In this document: positions 36,092-45,867 of the stretch, one piece after another
How positions within the stretch are numbered: position 1 is the first letter of the stretch
Layout: every line of letters starts with the position of its first letter
Assembly: GCF_900102345.1 (NCBI RefSeq)
Contig: NZ_FNKB01000001.1
Location: 1,736,001-1,800,000, forward strand
DNA from: Leucobacter chromiiresistens
GTDB lineage: Bacteria; Actinomycetota; Actinomycetes; Actinomycetales; Microbacteriaceae
Direction: 5' to 3'
DNA: 64,000 nt
Notes under the pieces: model-generated
The model's database searches: none
What the model saw: only the letters and a program-made list of their open reading frames with translations
Told to the model about the DNA's origin: nothing
Made by a program: the position numbers and the translations under genes

Positions 36092-37442
36092 GGACCCGCT
36101 CCCAATCGGTGACGGCGGCGTCGTACGCGCGCAGTTCCACGCGAGCCGCGTGGGTGTAGTGCTCCACGACCTCGTCGCCGAAGATCTCACGGGCGAGCGC
36201 CGACTGCTCGAACAGGTCGGCCGCCTCGCGCAGCGTCGTCGGCACGCGCTCGACCTCGCTCGTGTAGGCGTTGCCCCGCAGCGGCTCGCCGAGCTCGAGC
36301 TGCTGCTCGATCCCGGCGAGGCCCGAGCCGAGCATGCCGGCGACGGCGAGGTACTGGTTCACGTCGCCGCCGGGCACGCGGTTCTCGACGCGCATGGCCT
36401 GGCCGCGCCCTACGACGCGGAGCGCGCAGGTGCGGTTGTCGTGCCCCCATGCGACCGCGGTGGGGGCGAAGCTGCCGTCGACGTACCGCTTGTAGGAGTT
36501 GATGTTGGGGGCGTAGAGCAGGGTGAACTCGCGCATCGCGGCGAGCTGGCCGGCGATGAAGTGGCGGAACGTCTGCGACATGCCGTCGGGCTCGTGCTCG
36601 TCGGCGAACACGGGGTCTCCGGCGGCGGTGCGCAGGCTGGCGTGCACGTGGCAGCTGTTGCCCTCGCGCTCGTTGAACTTCGCCATGAAGGTGATGCTCT
36701 TGCCGTGCTTCTCGGCGATCTCCTTCGAGCCGCTCTTGTAGATGGAGTGGTTGTCGCAGGTGGGGAGCGCGTGGGTGTACCGAAACGCGATCTCCTGCTG
36801 GCCGAGGTTGCACTCGCCCTTCACGCCCTCGCAGTACATGCCGGCCGCGTCCATCGAGTTGCGGATGTCGCGCAGCAGCGGCTCGAGCCGGGTGGAGCCG
36901 TGCAGCGCGTAGTCGGTGTTGTAGTCGCTCGCGGGGATGAGATCGCGGTAGCCGCGCCGCCAGGCGCTGCGGTAGTCGTCGTCGAAGACGAGGAACTCGA
37001 GCTCGGTGCCGACGTAAGGCACCAGGTCGTGGGCGGCGAGACGGTCGATCTGCTGCTTGAGGATCTGCCGCGGCGACACCGAGATGGGGGAGTGGTCGCT
37101 CGCGAGCGTGAGGTCGGCGATGACGAGAGCGGTGCCCGGCAGCCAGGGGGTGCGGCGCAGGGTGCCGAGGTCGGGAATCATGGCCATGTCGCCGTACCCG
37201 CTCTCCCAGCTGGTGAGCGCGTACCCGTCGACGGTGTTGAGCTCGACGTCGACGGCGAGCAGGTAGTTGCAGCACTCCGCGCCGTGCTCCATGACGTCTT
37301 CGAGGAAGAGCCGTGCGGAAACCCGCTTGCCCACGAGCCGGCCCTGCATGTCGGTGAAGGCGACGATCACGGTGTCGATCTCGCCGGAGGCGACCGCTCC
37401 GCGGAGTTCTTCGGGGGTGAGATTGCCGCTCGCGGGGATCAT
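36072..37442 (-). CDS. Glutamine-synthetase-like gamma-glutamyl-amine ligase (PuuA/GlnA4 type)
   Basis: 456 aa. It has the GS fold: a beta-grasp N-terminal domain (DTVIVAFTDMQGRLVGKRV), GTELEFLVFDD (metal Glu), EGVKGECNLGQQEIAFRY, the nucleotide-site motif NSCHVHASL, and NRTCALRVVGRG followed by ENRVPGGDVNQYLA. It lacks the adenylylation-loop signature of housekeeping GlnA, and its neighbours (PuuD-like, PuuC-like, amine permease) mark it as a ligase joining glutamate to an amine. Candidate substrates are ethanolamine or putrescine. AGGAG precedes the ATG. It heads the operon ligase-hydrolase-aldehyde dehydrogenase-SDR-gntR. Confidence 0.85.
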   Translation of the reverse strand: MIPASGNLTPEELRGAVASGEIDTVIVAFTDMQGRLVGKRVSARLFLEDVMEHGAECCNYLLAVDVELNTVDGYALTSWESGYGDMAMIPDLGTLRRTPWLPGTALVIADLTLASDHSPISVSPRQILKQQIDRLAAHDLVPYVGTELEFLVFDDDYRSAWRRGYRDLIPASDYNTDYALHGSTRLEPLLRDIRNSMDAAGMYCEGVKGECNLGQQEIAFRYTHALPTCDNHSIYKSGSKEIAEKHGKSITFMAKFNEREGNSCHVHASLRTAAGDPVFADEHEPDGMSQTFRHFIAGQLAAMREFTLLYAPNINSYKRYVDGSFAPTAVAWGHDNRTCALRVVGRGQAMRVENRVPGGDVNQYLAVAGMLGSGLAGIEQQLELGEPLRGNAYTSEVERVPTTLREAADLFEQSALAREIFGDEVVEHYTHAARVELRAYDAAVTDWERVRGFERL

Positions 37443-37528
37443 GTGCGCTCCTGGGGCTCGTCGTCGAGGTGAGAATGCTGGTTCGCGCCGCACTCGCCGA
37501 GCGCTGCTGCGGTGCCGCAGCTCGGAAA

Positions 37529-37544
37529 GGTCGGTTTCAAGACC
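37529..37544. promoter_or_regulatory. Dyad next to the ligase-operon -10, candidate operator
   Basis: GGTC, eight bases, GACC. It abuts the minus-strand -10 candidate TGTAAT (37545-37550, five of six consensus bases), so a bound repressor would cover the transcription start of the ligase operon. FadR-type regulators use short GGT/ACC-like half-sites; the assignment to the local GntR protein is inferred. Confidence 0.35.
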
Positions 37545-37602
37545 ATTACATCACGACCGCGCCACGCGCGCGCAAGCCCGATCGGGTTTCGGGTCGATAA
37601 AA

Positions 37603-37635
37603 GGTTGTTGCGAACCACCAATAGATCGCTATAGT
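37603..37635 (+). promoter_or_regulatory. Permease promoter with overlapping dyad
   Basis: TTGCGA (37608-37613), 16 bases, TATAGT (37630-37635) form a good promoter for the permease gene. GGTT, six bases, AACC (37603-37616) overlaps the -35 element and is a second candidate operator. The transcript would have a leader of about 85 bases. The rest of the 283-bp divergent gap shows nothing further. Confidence 0.5.
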
Positions 37636-37725
37636 CGGCAGTGGCGCACCGCTCAGCCGATTCCCAGTGTCGGGAATCGCACCGCAGCAGCTCGTATCCA
37701 TCACACCGGAGTGAAAGAGGTCGAC

Positions 37726-39276
37726 ATGGCCAAGGACACCCTGAAAGTCTCAGGTGCCACGTACACCACCGCCGAGTCGGGGTACTTCGAGAAACGCAGG
37801 CTGAAGCGCGCAGCCGGGGTGTGGGGCCTCTGGGGCCTCGCCGTCGGCGCCGTGATCTCGGGCAACTTCTCGGGATGGAACTTCGGCATCGACGCGGCCG
37901 GATTCGGCGGCATGCTCATCGCGTTCGCGATCCTCGTCGCCATGTACTACGGGCTCATCTTCTCGATCGGCGAGATGGCGGCGGCGATGCCGCACACCGG
38001 CGGCGCATACTCGTTCGGGCGCGCGGCGATGGGCCCGTGGGGCGGCTTCGTGACCGGCCTCGCCGAGACCATCGAATACGTCGCCACCACGGCGGTGATC
38101 GTCTACTTCTCCGCCGGGTACGCGAACGGCGTCACCGAGGGGCTGATGGGCTTCAGCCTGCCGACCTGGCTGTGGTGGATCATCCTGTACGCGGCCTTCG
38201 TCGGGCTGAACACCGCGGGCGCCGCGATCTCCCTGAAGTTCGCCATCGTCGTCTCCGTCATCTCGATCGGCGTGCTGGTGCTCTTCGCCGTCATGGCCCT
38301 CGCGAGCGGTGCGATGGACTGGGGCAGCCTCTTCGACATCGAGCCCGACCCCGGCCAGAGCCTCTTCCTGCCGCACGGGGTACTGCCGATCCTCTTCGCG
38401 ATGCCGTTCGCCATGTGGCTCTTCCTCGGCATCGAGGAGCTGCCGCTCGCCGCCGAGGAGTCGCACGACCCGGTGCGCGACATCCCCCGCGCGGGGCTCT
38501 GGGCGCGCGGTACGCTGATCGTCACCGGCCTGCTCGTGCTCGTGCTCAACACCGGCGTGCTCGGCTCGGAGACGACGGGCGTCGCAGGCGAACCGCTGCT
38601 CGACGGCTTCCGCGCGATCCTCGGCGACGACCTCGCCTGGGTCGCCGGACTGCTGGCGCTCTTCGCGCTCTTCGGTCTGCTCGCCTCGCTGCAGGGCATC
38701 ATGTTCGCCTACGGGCGCAACATGTACTCGCTCTCCCGCGCCGGGTACTACCCGCGCTTCCTGTCGCTCACCGGCAGCAGGCAGACCCCCTGGGTGGCGC
38801 TCATCGCGGGAGCGCTCATCGGACTCGCCGCGCTCGTCACCGTCGAGCTCACCGGCGGCGACAGCGGCGTCGGCGGCGCGATCGTGCTCAATATCGCCGT
38901 CTGGGGCGCGGTGCTGGCCTACTTCATGCAGATGGTCTCCTTCATCATCCTGCGCCGCAGATTCCCGAACGCGAAGCGCCCCTACCGCAGCCCGTGGGGC
39001 GTGCCCGGGGCCGTGATCGCCGCCGTCATCGCCGCGCTCGTCTTCGTCGGGTTCCTGCTGAACGAGACCTTCCGCCCCGCGATCATCGCCATCGTCGTCG
39101 TGTACATCGCCGGGCTGATCATCTTCGGCATCTACACCCGCCATCGCCTCGTGCTGTCGCCCGAGGAGGAGTACGCCGTCTCGGGCGGGCTGCACGGCGA
39201 CCCGCAGCAGGAGGGCTACGGCGGGGCGGTCGAGGAGGAGCTGCTGGCGATGGACGGCAGAGACGAGGATCGCTGA
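37726..39276 (+). CDS. APC-family permease, ethanolamine-type
   Basis: 516 aa with about 12 membrane helices and a charged C-terminal tail. The N-terminal block GYFEKRRLKRAAGVWGLWG, then VGAVISGNFSGWNFGI, MPHTGGAYSFGRAAMGPWGGF and GLAETIEY, is characteristic of bacterial ethanolamine permeases as I know them. AGAGG lies five bases before the ATG. It is divergent from the gamma-glutamyl ligase operon and likely imports that operon's substrate. Other small amines cannot be excluded. A strong hairpin follows the stop. Confidence 0.85.
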   Translation: MAKDTLKVSGATYTTAESGYFEKRRLKRAAGVWGLWGLAVGAVISGNFSGWNFGIDAAGFGGMLIAFAILVAMYYGLIFSIGEMAAAMPHTGGAYSFGRAAMGPWGGFVTGLAETIEYVATTAVIVYFSAGYANGVTEGLMGFSLPTWLWWIILYAAFVGLNTAGAAISLKFAIVVSVISIGVLVLFAVMALASGAMDWGSLFDIEPDPGQSLFLPHGVLPILFAMPFAMWLFLGIEELPLAAEESHDPVRDIPRAGLWARGTLIVTGLLVLVLNTGVLGSETTGVAGEPLLDGFRAILGDDLAWVAGLLALFALFGLLASLQGIMFAYGRNMYSLSRAGYYPRFLSLTGSRQTPWVALIAGALIGLAALVTVELTGGDSGVGGAIVLNIAVWGAVLAYFMQMVSFIILRRRFPNAKRPYRSPWGVPGAVIAAVIAALVFVGFLLNETFRPAIIAIVVVYIAGLIIFGIYTRHRLVLSPEEEYAVSGGLHGDPQQEGYGGAVEEELLAMDGRDEDR

Positions 39277-39280
39277 GGCC

Positions 39281-39313
39281 CGTTCCGGGGCGGGCGCCGT
39301 CCGCCCCGGAACG
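39281..39313 (+). terminator. Hairpin terminator after the permease gene
   Basis: A perfect 13-bp stem CGTTCCGGGGCGG (39281-39293) with 39301-39313 and a seven-base loop, starting four bases after the permease stop. A second short palindrome (39320-39337) follows just before the riboswitch promoter. Confidence 0.8.
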
Positions 39314-39341
39314 CCCCGGCGCGCCGCGTGCGGCGCGATGC

Positions 39342-39347
39342 TAGAGT
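39342..39347 (+). promoter_or_regulatory. -10 element (TAGAGT) of the gcv operon
   Basis: TAGAGT stands about 34 bases before the first aptamer. The -35 region is not well conserved. Confidence 0.45.
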
Positions 39348-39380
39348 GAGCAGACAATCGTGAATACCGGCCATCAAGTT

Positions 39381-39582
39381 GTGGCGGGAGAGTTCAGGGC
39401 CGAACGATGCAGCCCCGACGCCGTAGGAGCAATCCCTCCCCGGGAATCTCTCAGGCCCCCGTACCGCCTCAGCACGGCGACTCTGGAAAGCAGCGGACCC
39501 GCGTCCGCTCACCGACGGTGCAAGGGACCCGCGCTCGCGGCGACCGAATCTCTCAGGTTCCCTACAGAGCGGGGAGGATCCC
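39381..39582 (+). promoter_or_regulatory. Tandem glycine riboswitch
   Basis: Two consecutive aptamers. The first (about 39381-39466) starts with GCGGGAGAGT and carries AATCTCTCAGG at 39445-39455. The second (about 39470-39582) carries the same AATCTCTCAGG at 39547-39557. These are the hallmark conserved elements of glycine aptamers in the usual head-to-tail pair. They lie directly upstream of gcvP, whose expression they should raise when glycine is abundant. I see no U-run terminator after the second aptamer, so control may act on translation or by another route. Confidence 0.92.
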
Positions 39583-39625
39583 AGTACATCCGCGCGTCCG
39601 CGCGCGACAGCCCTCGGAGATCCTC

Positions 39626-42505
39626 GTGACAGCCCTTTCCGCTCCCCGTACCTTCCCGGATCGCCACATCGGGGTCACCGACCCGGCGCACGTCGAGGCG
39701 ATGCTCGCCGAGCTCGGATACGACTCGCTCGACGCGCTCGTCGACGACGCGGTGCCCGCCGCCATCCGCAAGTCGGAGCCCCTCGACCTGCCGCCGGCCC
39801 GCAGCGAGGAGGAGATCCTCGCCGACCTGCGGGCCCTCGCGGCGAAGAACGTCGTGCAGACGCAGATGATCGGCCAGGGCTTCTTCGACACCCACACGCC
39901 CCCCGTGATCCGTCGCAACGTGCTCGAGAGTCCCGCCTGGTACACGGCGTACACGCCGTACCAGCCCGAGATCTCCCAGGGGCGGCTCGAAGCCCTGCTC
40001 AACTTCCAGACCATGGTGGCCGACCTCACCGCCCTCGAGATCGCGAACGCCTCGATGCTCGACGAGTCGTCGGCGGCGGCCGAGGCCGTGCTGCTGATGC
40101 GGCGCGCGAACCGCGCCCCCGCGTCGGCGCGCGCGGTGATCGACGCGAACCTCTACCCGCAGACCATCGCCGTGATCCGCGGCCGCGCCGAGGCGCTCGA
40201 CTTCGAGGTCGAGGTCGCCGACCTCTCCCAGGGGCTGCCGGAGGGCGAGATCTTCGGCATCGTGCTGCAGCAGCCGGGCGACGACGGATCGGTCGTCGAC
40301 CACTCCGCGATCATCGCCGCCGCGAAGGAGCGGGGGGCGATGATCACGGTGATCGCCGACCTGCTCTCGCTCACCCTCATCGTTCCGCCCGGCGAGCAGG
40401 GCGCCGACGTCGCGGTCGGCAGCACCCAGCGATTCGGGGTGCCGCTCTTCTTCGGCGGGCCGCACGCCGCGTACCTCGCCGTGCGGTCGGGGCTGGAGCG
40501 CGCCCTGCCGGGTCGCCTCGTCGGCGTCTCGAAGGACGCGGCGGGCCGCGCCGCCTACCGGCTCGCCCTGCAGACGCGCGAGCAGCACATCCGCCGGGAG
40601 AAGGCCACGAGCAACATCTGCACGGCCCAGGCGCTCCTCGCCATCACCGCGTCGATGTACGCCGTCTACCACGGGGCCGACGGCCTGACGGCGATCGCGG
40701 CGCGCGCCCACGGCCACGCCCGCACGATCGCCGCATCGCTGCGCGAGGCCGGCATCGCGCTCGCCGCGGACTCCTTCTTCGACACGGTGCGGGCGAGCGT
40801 GCCGGGTTGCGCCGACGAGGTCGTCGCGGCCGCAGCGGAGCGCGGCATCAACCTGCGCCGCGTCGACGCCGACACCGTGAGCGTCTCGACCGACGAGACG
40901 ACCACGGAGGCGCACGTCGCGGCCGTCGTCGACGCGTTCGGCGCGCCGCTCGTCGCGCCCGACGCACGCTCCCGCGCGGGCGACTCCGCCGACGGCGACG
41001 CGGGCTTCGGGTTCGAGGCCGCGCTCGCGCGCTCGAGCGACTTCCTCACGCACCCGGTGTTCACCTCGGTCACCTCCGAGACCCAGATGCTCCGCTACCT
41101 GCGGCGGCTCGCCGACCGCGACCTGGCGCTCGACCGCACCATGATCCCGCTCGGCTCGTGCACCATGAAGCTCAACTCCACCGCCGAGATGGAGGCGATC
41201 TCGTGGCCGGAGTTCGCCGGCATCCACCCGTACGCCCCCGAGCACCAGACCGCCGGGTGGCGGGAGCTCATCGCCGACCTCGAAGGCCGGCTCGTCGAGA
41301 TCACCGGCTACGCGGGCATCTCGCTGCAGCCGAACTCCGGCGCGCAGGGCGAGTACGCCGGCCTCCTCGCGATCCGCGGCTACCACCGCTCCCGGGGCGA
41401 CGACCAGCGCACGGTCTGCCTCATCCCCGGGTCGGCGCACGGCACCAACGCGGCATCCGCCGTGCTCGCCGGCATGCGCGTCGTGGTCGTGCGGAACACC
41501 GACACGGGGCACATCGACCTCGCCGATCTCTCGGCGAAGATCGACGCGCACCGCGACGAGCTCGCCGCCATCATGATCACCTACCCCTCCACCTACGGCG
41601 TCTACGACGACGACGTGCGCGAGGTGTGCGACCTCGTGCACGGGGCCGGCGGGCAGGTCTACATCGACGGCGCGAACATGAACGCGCTCGTCGGCCTCGC
41701 GCAGCCGGGCCGCTTCGGGGGCGACGTCTCGCACCTCAACCTGCACAAGACCTTCGCGATCCCCCACGGGGGCGGCGGCCCGGGCGTCGGGCCGATCGGC
41801 GTCGCCGAGCACCTGCTGCCGTTCGTGCCCGACGACCCCACCGGCGCCTACACGGTGAGCGGGGGCGTACCCGTCGTCTCCACCCTCTTCGGCTCCGCCG
41901 GAGTGCTGCCGATCTCGTACGCCTACATCGCGATGATGGGCGCCGACGGCCTGACCCGCGCGACGAAGACCGCGCTACTCAGCGCGAACTACATCGCCTC
42001 GCGGCTGACGCAGCACTTCCCGGTGCTCTTCACCGGCGCGACGGGGCTCGTCGCGCACGAGTGCATCCTCGATCTCCGCGCGCTCACCGCGAAGTCGGGG
42101 GTGACCGCGGAGGACGTGGCGAAGCGGCTCATCGACTTCGGCTTCCACGCCCCGACGCTCGCCTTCCCCGTCGCCGGCACCCTCATGGTCGAACCGACCG
42201 AGTCGGAGGATCTCGCCGAGATCGACCGGTTCATCGAGGCGATGGCGACGATCCGGGGCGAGATCGACGCGGTGATCGCGGGGGAGATCGCGGTCGAGGA
42301 ATCCCCGCTGCGTCTCGCGCCGCACACCGCTGAGAGCGTGATCTCGGGAGAGTGGACCCGCCCCTACAGCCGCGAGCAGGGCGCGTACCCCGTCGAGCGG
42401 CTGCGAACCGACAAGTACTTCCCGCCGGTCGGCCGCATCGACGGCGCCTACGGCGACCGCAACCTGATCTGCGCCTGCCCCGCCCCCGAAGCCTTCGAGA
42501 ATTGA
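39626..42505 (+). CDS. gcvP: Glycine dehydrogenase (decarboxylating), P protein
   Basis: 959 aa single-chain P protein. It decarboxylates glycine and passes the aminomethyl group to GcvH lipoate. It begins [12 protein letters not shown], with [23 protein letters not shown] in the N-terminal lobe. The PLP lysine is in [17 protein letters not shown] (about 706), with [12 protein letters not shown] and [12 protein letters not shown] upstream of it. The GTG at 39626 is chosen for its GGAG ribosome site and the match of the N-terminus to the family. Confidence 0.97.
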   Translation: MTALSAPRTFPDRHIGVTDPAHVEAMLAELGYDSLDALVDDAVPAAIRKSEPLDLPPARSEEEILADLRALAAKNVVQTQMIGQGFFDTHTPPVIRRNVLESPAWYTAYTPYQPEISQGRLEALLNFQTMVADLTALEIANASMLDESSAAAEAVLLMRRANRAPASARAVIDANLYPQTIAVIRGRAEALDFEVEVADLSQGLPEGEIFGIVLQQPGDDGSVVDHSAIIAAAKERGAMITVIADLLSLTLIVPPGEQGADVAVGSTQRFGVPLFFGGPHAAYLAVRSGLERALPGRLVGVSKDAAGRAAYRLALQTREQHIRREKATSNICTAQALLAITASMYAVYHGADGLTAIAARAHGHARTIAASLREAGIALAADSFFDTVRASVPGCADEVVAAAAERGINLRRVDADTVSVSTDETTTEAHVAAVVDAFGAPLVAPDARSRAGDSADGDAGFGFEAALARSSDFLTHPVFTSVTSETQMLRYLRRLADRDLALDRTMIPLGSCTMKLNSTAEMEAISWPEFAGIHPYAPEHQTAGWRELIADLEGRLVEITGYAGISLQPNSGAQGEYAGLLAIRGYHRSRGDDQRTVCLIPGSAHGTNAASAVLAGMRVVVVRNTDTGHIDLADLSAKIDAHRDELAAIMITYPSTYGVYDDDVREVCDLVHGAGGQVYIDGANMNALVGLAQPGRFGGDVSHLNLHKTFAIPHGGGGPGVGPIGVAEHLLPFVPDDPTGAYTVSGGVPVVSTLFGSAGVLPISYAYIAMMGADGLTRATKTALLSANYIASRLTQHFPVLFTGATGLVAHECILDLRALTAKSGVTAEDVAKRLIDFGFHAPTLAFPVAGTLMVEPTESEDLAEIDRFIEAMATIRGEIDAVIAGEIAVEESPLRLAPHTAESVISGEWTRPYSREQGAYPVERLRTDKYFPPVGRIDGAYGDRNLICACPAPEAFEN

Positions 42506-42516
42506 GGACGAGCACG

Positions 42517-43629
42517 ATGAGCACTCCGAAGCAGACCGCACTGCACGCCGAGCACGCCGCGCTCGGCGCCGCGTTCACCGATTTCGGCGGCTGGGACATG
42601 CCGCTGCGCTACGGCTCCGAACTCGCCGAGCACCGCGCCGTGCGCGGCGCCGCCGGCCTGTTCGACCTCTCGCACATGGGCGAGATCCGGGTGTCGGGGC
42701 CCGACGCCGCCGCGTTCCTGAACACCGCCCTCGTGGGCAACCTCGGCGCAGTCGCGGTGGGCCGCGCGAAGTACTCGCTGATCTGCGACGACGACGGCGG
42801 GATCATCGACGACCTCATCAGCTACCGCCTCGCCGACGACGTCTATCTCGTCGTGCCCAACGCGGGCAACGCGGGCGTCGTCGCGGCGGCCTTCGCCGAC
42901 CGCGCCGCCGGATTCGACGTCGAGATCGACGACCAGTCGGAGCAGCTCAGCCTGATCGCGGTGCAGGGGCCGAACGCCGCCGCGATCCTGCTCGACGTCG
43001 TTCCCGAGGAGCAGCACGAGCTCGTGACCGGCATGAAGTACTACGCCGCCGAGCAGGCGACGGTCGCCGGCCACCCGGTGCTGCTCGCGCGCACGGGCTA
43101 CACGGGGGAGGACGGCTTCGAGCTGTACCTGCCGAACGCCGAGGCGCCGGAGCTGTGGCGGGCGCTGCTCGCCGCCGGCGAACCCCACGGGCTCATCGCC
43201 GCCGGGCTCGCGGCCCGCGACTCGCTGCGGCTCGAAGCGGGCATGCCCCTGTACGGCAACGAGCTGAGCCGCGACGTCACCCCGTTCGAGGCGGGGCTCG
43301 GGCCGATCGTCTCGTTCGCGAAGCCCGAGACGTTCGTCGGGCGCCGGGCGCTCGAGGCCCGCCGCGACGCCGACCCCGAGACCGTGCTCGTCGGCCTCCG
43401 CGGCGAGGGGCGGCGCGCCGCCCGCGCCGGCTACGCCGTGCTCGTCGACGGAGAGCCGATCGGCCGTGTCACCAGCGGGCAGCCGAGCCCGACGCTCGGG
43501 CACCCCATCGCCCTCGCGTTCGTCGCGCGGCAGCACGCCGCTCCCGGAACGCGGGTCGACGTCGACCTGCGCGGCCGGGCAGAGCCCTTCACCGTCGTCG
43601 AACCGCCGTTCTACCGCCGCGCGCGGTAG
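42517..43629 (+). CDS. gcvT: Aminomethyltransferase, T protein
   Basis: 370 aa. It transfers the one-carbon unit from the aminomethyl-lipoyl H protein to tetrahydrofolate, releasing ammonia. Seen: [62 protein letters not shown] and [18 protein letters not shown], all canonical. It starts 11 bases after gcvP. Confidence 0.97.
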   Translation: MSTPKQTALHAEHAALGAAFTDFGGWDMPLRYGSELAEHRAVRGAAGLFDLSHMGEIRVSGPDAAAFLNTALVGNLGAVAVGRAKYSLICDDDGGIIDDLISYRLADDVYLVVPNAGNAGVVAAAFADRAAGFDVEIDDQSEQLSLIAVQGPNAAAILLDVVPEEQHELVTGMKYYAAEQATVAGHPVLLARTGYTGEDGFELYLPNAEAPELWRALLAAGEPHGLIAAGLAARDSLRLEAGMPLYGNELSRDVTPFEAGLGPIVSFAKPETFVGRRALEARRDADPETVLVGLRGEGRRAARAGYAVLVDGEPIGRVTSGQPSPTLGHPIALAFVARQHAAPGTRVDVDLRGRAEPFTVVEPPFYRRAR

Positions 43630-43691
43630 CGCACCGGCGACCCGGCACCGCACTCCCACCACCGCCACACACCAGATAGGAAACACGCACC

Positions 43692-44075
43692 ATGAGCAAC
43701 GTCAAGGCCGGCCTCCGGTACTCCGCAGAGCACGAGTGGGTCACGAACGACAGCCCCGCCGTCGTCGGCATCTCAGAAGTGGCGGCCGACGCGCTCGGAG
43801 AGATCGTCTACGTCGACCTGCCCGAGGTCGGCGCCGCCATCGAGGTCGGCGCCGTCGTCGGAGAAGTCGAATCCACCAAGTCGGTCTCCGAGATCTTCTC
43901 GCCGGTGGCCGGCGAGGTCGTCGAGGTGAACGACGCGGTCGTCGCCGACCCGGCACAGCTCAACGCCGACCCCTACGGGGCGGCCTGGCTGTTCAAGGTC
44001 GCCGTGACCGAGGAGGGGCCGCTGCTCGACGCCGACCAGTACGCGTCCGACAACGACGCGCAGGTCTCCGCGTAG
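43692..44075 (+). CDS. gcvH: Glycine cleavage system H protein
   Basis: 127 aa lipoyl carrier. The lipoylated lysine is in [13 protein letters not shown] (about residue 63), and the start [13 protein letters not shown] is typical. An AGGAA ribosome site is present (TAGGAAACACGCACC before the ATG). It is third in the gcv operon. Confidence 0.97.
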   Translation: MSNVKAGLRYSAEHEWVTNDSPAVVGISEVAADALGEIVYVDLPEVGAAIEVGAVVGEVESTKSVSEIFSPVAGEVVEVNDAVVADPAQLNADPYGAAWLFKVAVTEEGPLLDADQYASDNDAQVSA

Positions 44076-44094
44076 GCGCGATCGGCGCACGTCC

Positions 44095-45588
44095 ATGCCC
44101 GTCAGCGTGTTCGACCTCTTCACGGTGGGCATCGGGCCGTCGAGCTCGCACACCGTGGGTCCGATGCGCGCCGCCCGCGAGTTCGCGGCGCGCGTCGCCC
44201 GGGGCGACGCCCGCGCGGTCGACGCTGCGGGCGCGGGAGCTGCTGCGCCCACGGGAATCGACGCCGGCCGCGGCGCCGCTGCGGGCAGCGGTCTCGCAGC
44301 GGTGTCGTCGCTCCGCGTCGACCTGTACGGCTCGCTCGCGGCGACGGGGCGCGGCCACGGCACCTTCACCGCGGTGCTCCTCGGACTCGAGGGATTCGAT
44401 CCCGAGACGGTGCTGCCCGAGCAGGTCGACGCGGCGCTCGCCCGCCTGGAGCGCACCGGCGAGCTGCGCATGGGGGAGCAGCTGGGCGGGCCCACCGCGA
44501 TCCTGCGCTTCGCCGCGAGCGACATCGTGCTGCACCCTCTCACGCTGCTGCCGCGGCACACGAACGGCATGCGCTTCGCCGTCGCCGATGCGGCAGGCGG
44601 GGTGATCGCCGAGGAGACGTACTTCTCGGTCGGCGGCGGCTTCGTGGTGCGCGAGGGCGCGGAGGAGGCGGTGCTCGACCGCCGCTCGCAGCGCTCCGCC
44701 GAGCAGCCGTACCCGTTCACCACTGCGGCGGAGCTGCTGGCGCACGCCCGCAGCAACCGGCTCACCATCGCCGAGGTGATGCTCGCCAACGAGCGGGTGC
44801 AGCGCACCGCGACCGAGGTCTCGGAGGGGCTCGCGCACATCTGGGAGGTCATGGAGGCCTGCAAGAACGCCGCGCTTGCGCGCACCGGCGTGCTCCCGGG
44901 CGGGCTCGACGTGCGCCGTCGCGCCCCCGAATGGCATCGCCGCCTCTCGCAGCGAGACCCGGATCGCGACCCCGTGTACTGGCAGGAGTGGATCAACCTC
45001 GTCGCGCTCGCCGTCAACGAGGAGAACGCGACCGGCGGGCGCGTCGTCACGGCGCCGACGAACGGCGCGGCGGGCATCATCCCCGCCGTGCTCTTCTACG
45101 CGACGCACTACGCGCCGGGTGCCCCGACGTGGACGGGGGAGGAGCGGGAGCGCGCGGTCGCCGACTTCCTGCTCGCCGCCGGCGCGATCGGCGTGCTCTA
45201 CAAGGAGCAGGCGTCGATCTCGGGGGCCGAGGTCGGCTGCCAGGGAGAGGTCGGGTCGGCGTCGTCGATGGCCGCTGCGGGGCTCGCACAGGTGCTCGGC
45301 GGAACGCCCGAGCAGGTGGAGAACGCCGCGGAGATCGCGATGGAGCACAATCTCGGCCTTACGTGCGACCCCATCGGCGGGCTCGTGCAGATCCCCTGCA
45401 TCGAGCGCAACGCGATCGCCGCGTCGAAAGCGGTGAATGCCGCGAAGATGGCGTTGATGGGCGACGGCGACCACCACGTCAGCCTGGACCAGGTCATCGC
45501 GACGATGCGGGAGACCGGGCGCGACATGAGCGACAAGTACAAGGAGACCTCGATGGGCGGGCTCGCCGTCAACGTCATCGAGTGCTGA
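44095..45588 (+). CDS. sdaA: L-serine ammonia-lyase (iron-sulfur, single chain)
   Basis: 497 aa, deaminating serine to pyruvate. The N-terminal beta domain has [21 protein letters not shown], and the alpha domain has the 4Fe-4S cysteines ([36 protein letters not shown]) with [11 protein letters not shown]. An Ala/Gly-rich insertion (about 40-65) interrupts the N-terminal domain. It begins 19 bases after gcvH, so it probably shares the riboswitch-controlled transcript and drains serine formed from glycine. Confidence 0.95.
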   Translation: MPVSVFDLFTVGIGPSSSHTVGPMRAAREFAARVARGDARAVDAAGAGAAAPTGIDAGRGAAAGSGLAAVSSLRVDLYGSLAATGRGHGTFTAVLLGLEGFDPETVLPEQVDAALARLERTGELRMGEQLGGPTAILRFAASDIVLHPLTLLPRHTNGMRFAVADAAGGVIAEETYFSVGGGFVVREGAEEAVLDRRSQRSAEQPYPFTTAAELLAHARSNRLTIAEVMLANERVQRTATEVSEGLAHIWEVMEACKNAALARTGVLPGGLDVRRRAPEWHRRLSQRDPDRDPVYWQEWINLVALAVNEENATGGRVVTAPTNGAAGIIPAVLFYATHYAPGAPTWTGEERERAVADFLLAAGAIGVLYKEQASISGAEVGCQGEVGSASSMAAAGLAQVLGGTPEQVENAAEIAMEHNLGLTCDPIGGLVQIPCIERNAIAASKAVNAAKMALMGDGDHHVSLDQVIATMRETGRDMSDKYKETSMGGLAVNVIEC

Positions 45589-45645
45589 GGCGCGGGGGCT
45601 TCGAGGCGCGGGGGCTTCGAGGCGCGGGGGCTTCGAGGCGCGGGT
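45587..45645. repeat. 16-bp tandem repeat after sdaA
   Basis: Three perfect copies of GAGGCGCGGGGGCTTC and a partial fourth, beginning inside the sdaA stop codon. Confidence 0.9.
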
Positions 45646-45690
45646 GCGCGGCGGCTCTGCCGGCGCGCGGCTGATCCTCGGTGAGAGATT

Positions 45691-45736
45691 CGGCTTCGGT
45701 GAGACGCTTCGCGGGTCGCCGCCCTCACCGAAGCCG
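45691..45736. terminator. 13-bp hairpin, likely terminator
   Basis: CGGCTTCGGTGAG (45691-45703) pairs perfectly with 45724-45736 across a 20-base loop. A near-copy of each arm lies nearby (CCTCGGTGAG before, CCTCACGGAAGCC after), so alternative pairings exist. Confidence 0.6.
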
Positions 45737-45749
45737 CATCCCTCACGGA

Positions 45750-45845
45750 AGCCGCCGCGCGACGCCGCACGACGCCCCGCGCCGCCGCACGACGCCGCGC
45801 GCCACCCCGCGACGTCGCACGACGTCGCACGCCGCCGTGCGCTCC
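45750..45845. repeat. GC-rich cgcacgacgcc-type repeats
   Basis: Low-complexity series of CGCACGACG-like units with a loose period, between the sdaA hairpin and the MFS promoter. No gene is seen in 45589-45867. Confidence 0.6.
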
Positions 45846-45855
45846 GCTTTGCCCC

Positions 45856-45861
45856 TACGAT
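45856..45861 (+). promoter_or_regulatory. -10 element (TACGAT), leaderless MFS gene
   Basis: TACGAT, six bases, then the ATG at 45868. Confidence 0.6.
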
Positions 45862-45867
45862 GATCCC

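Noticed and set aside
39509..41812. Long minus-strand open frame (767 codons) opposite gcvP
   Set aside because: It is a shadow of gcvP caused by high GC; its translation is Arg/Gly/Val-rich with no domain, and gcvP on the other strand is unambiguous. The same holds for the other long frames opposite known genes.
45587..45645. Possible CRISPR array from the 16-bp repeats
   Set aside because: Repeats are short and directly adjacent without spacers, and no cas gene is present; it is a simple tandem repeat.
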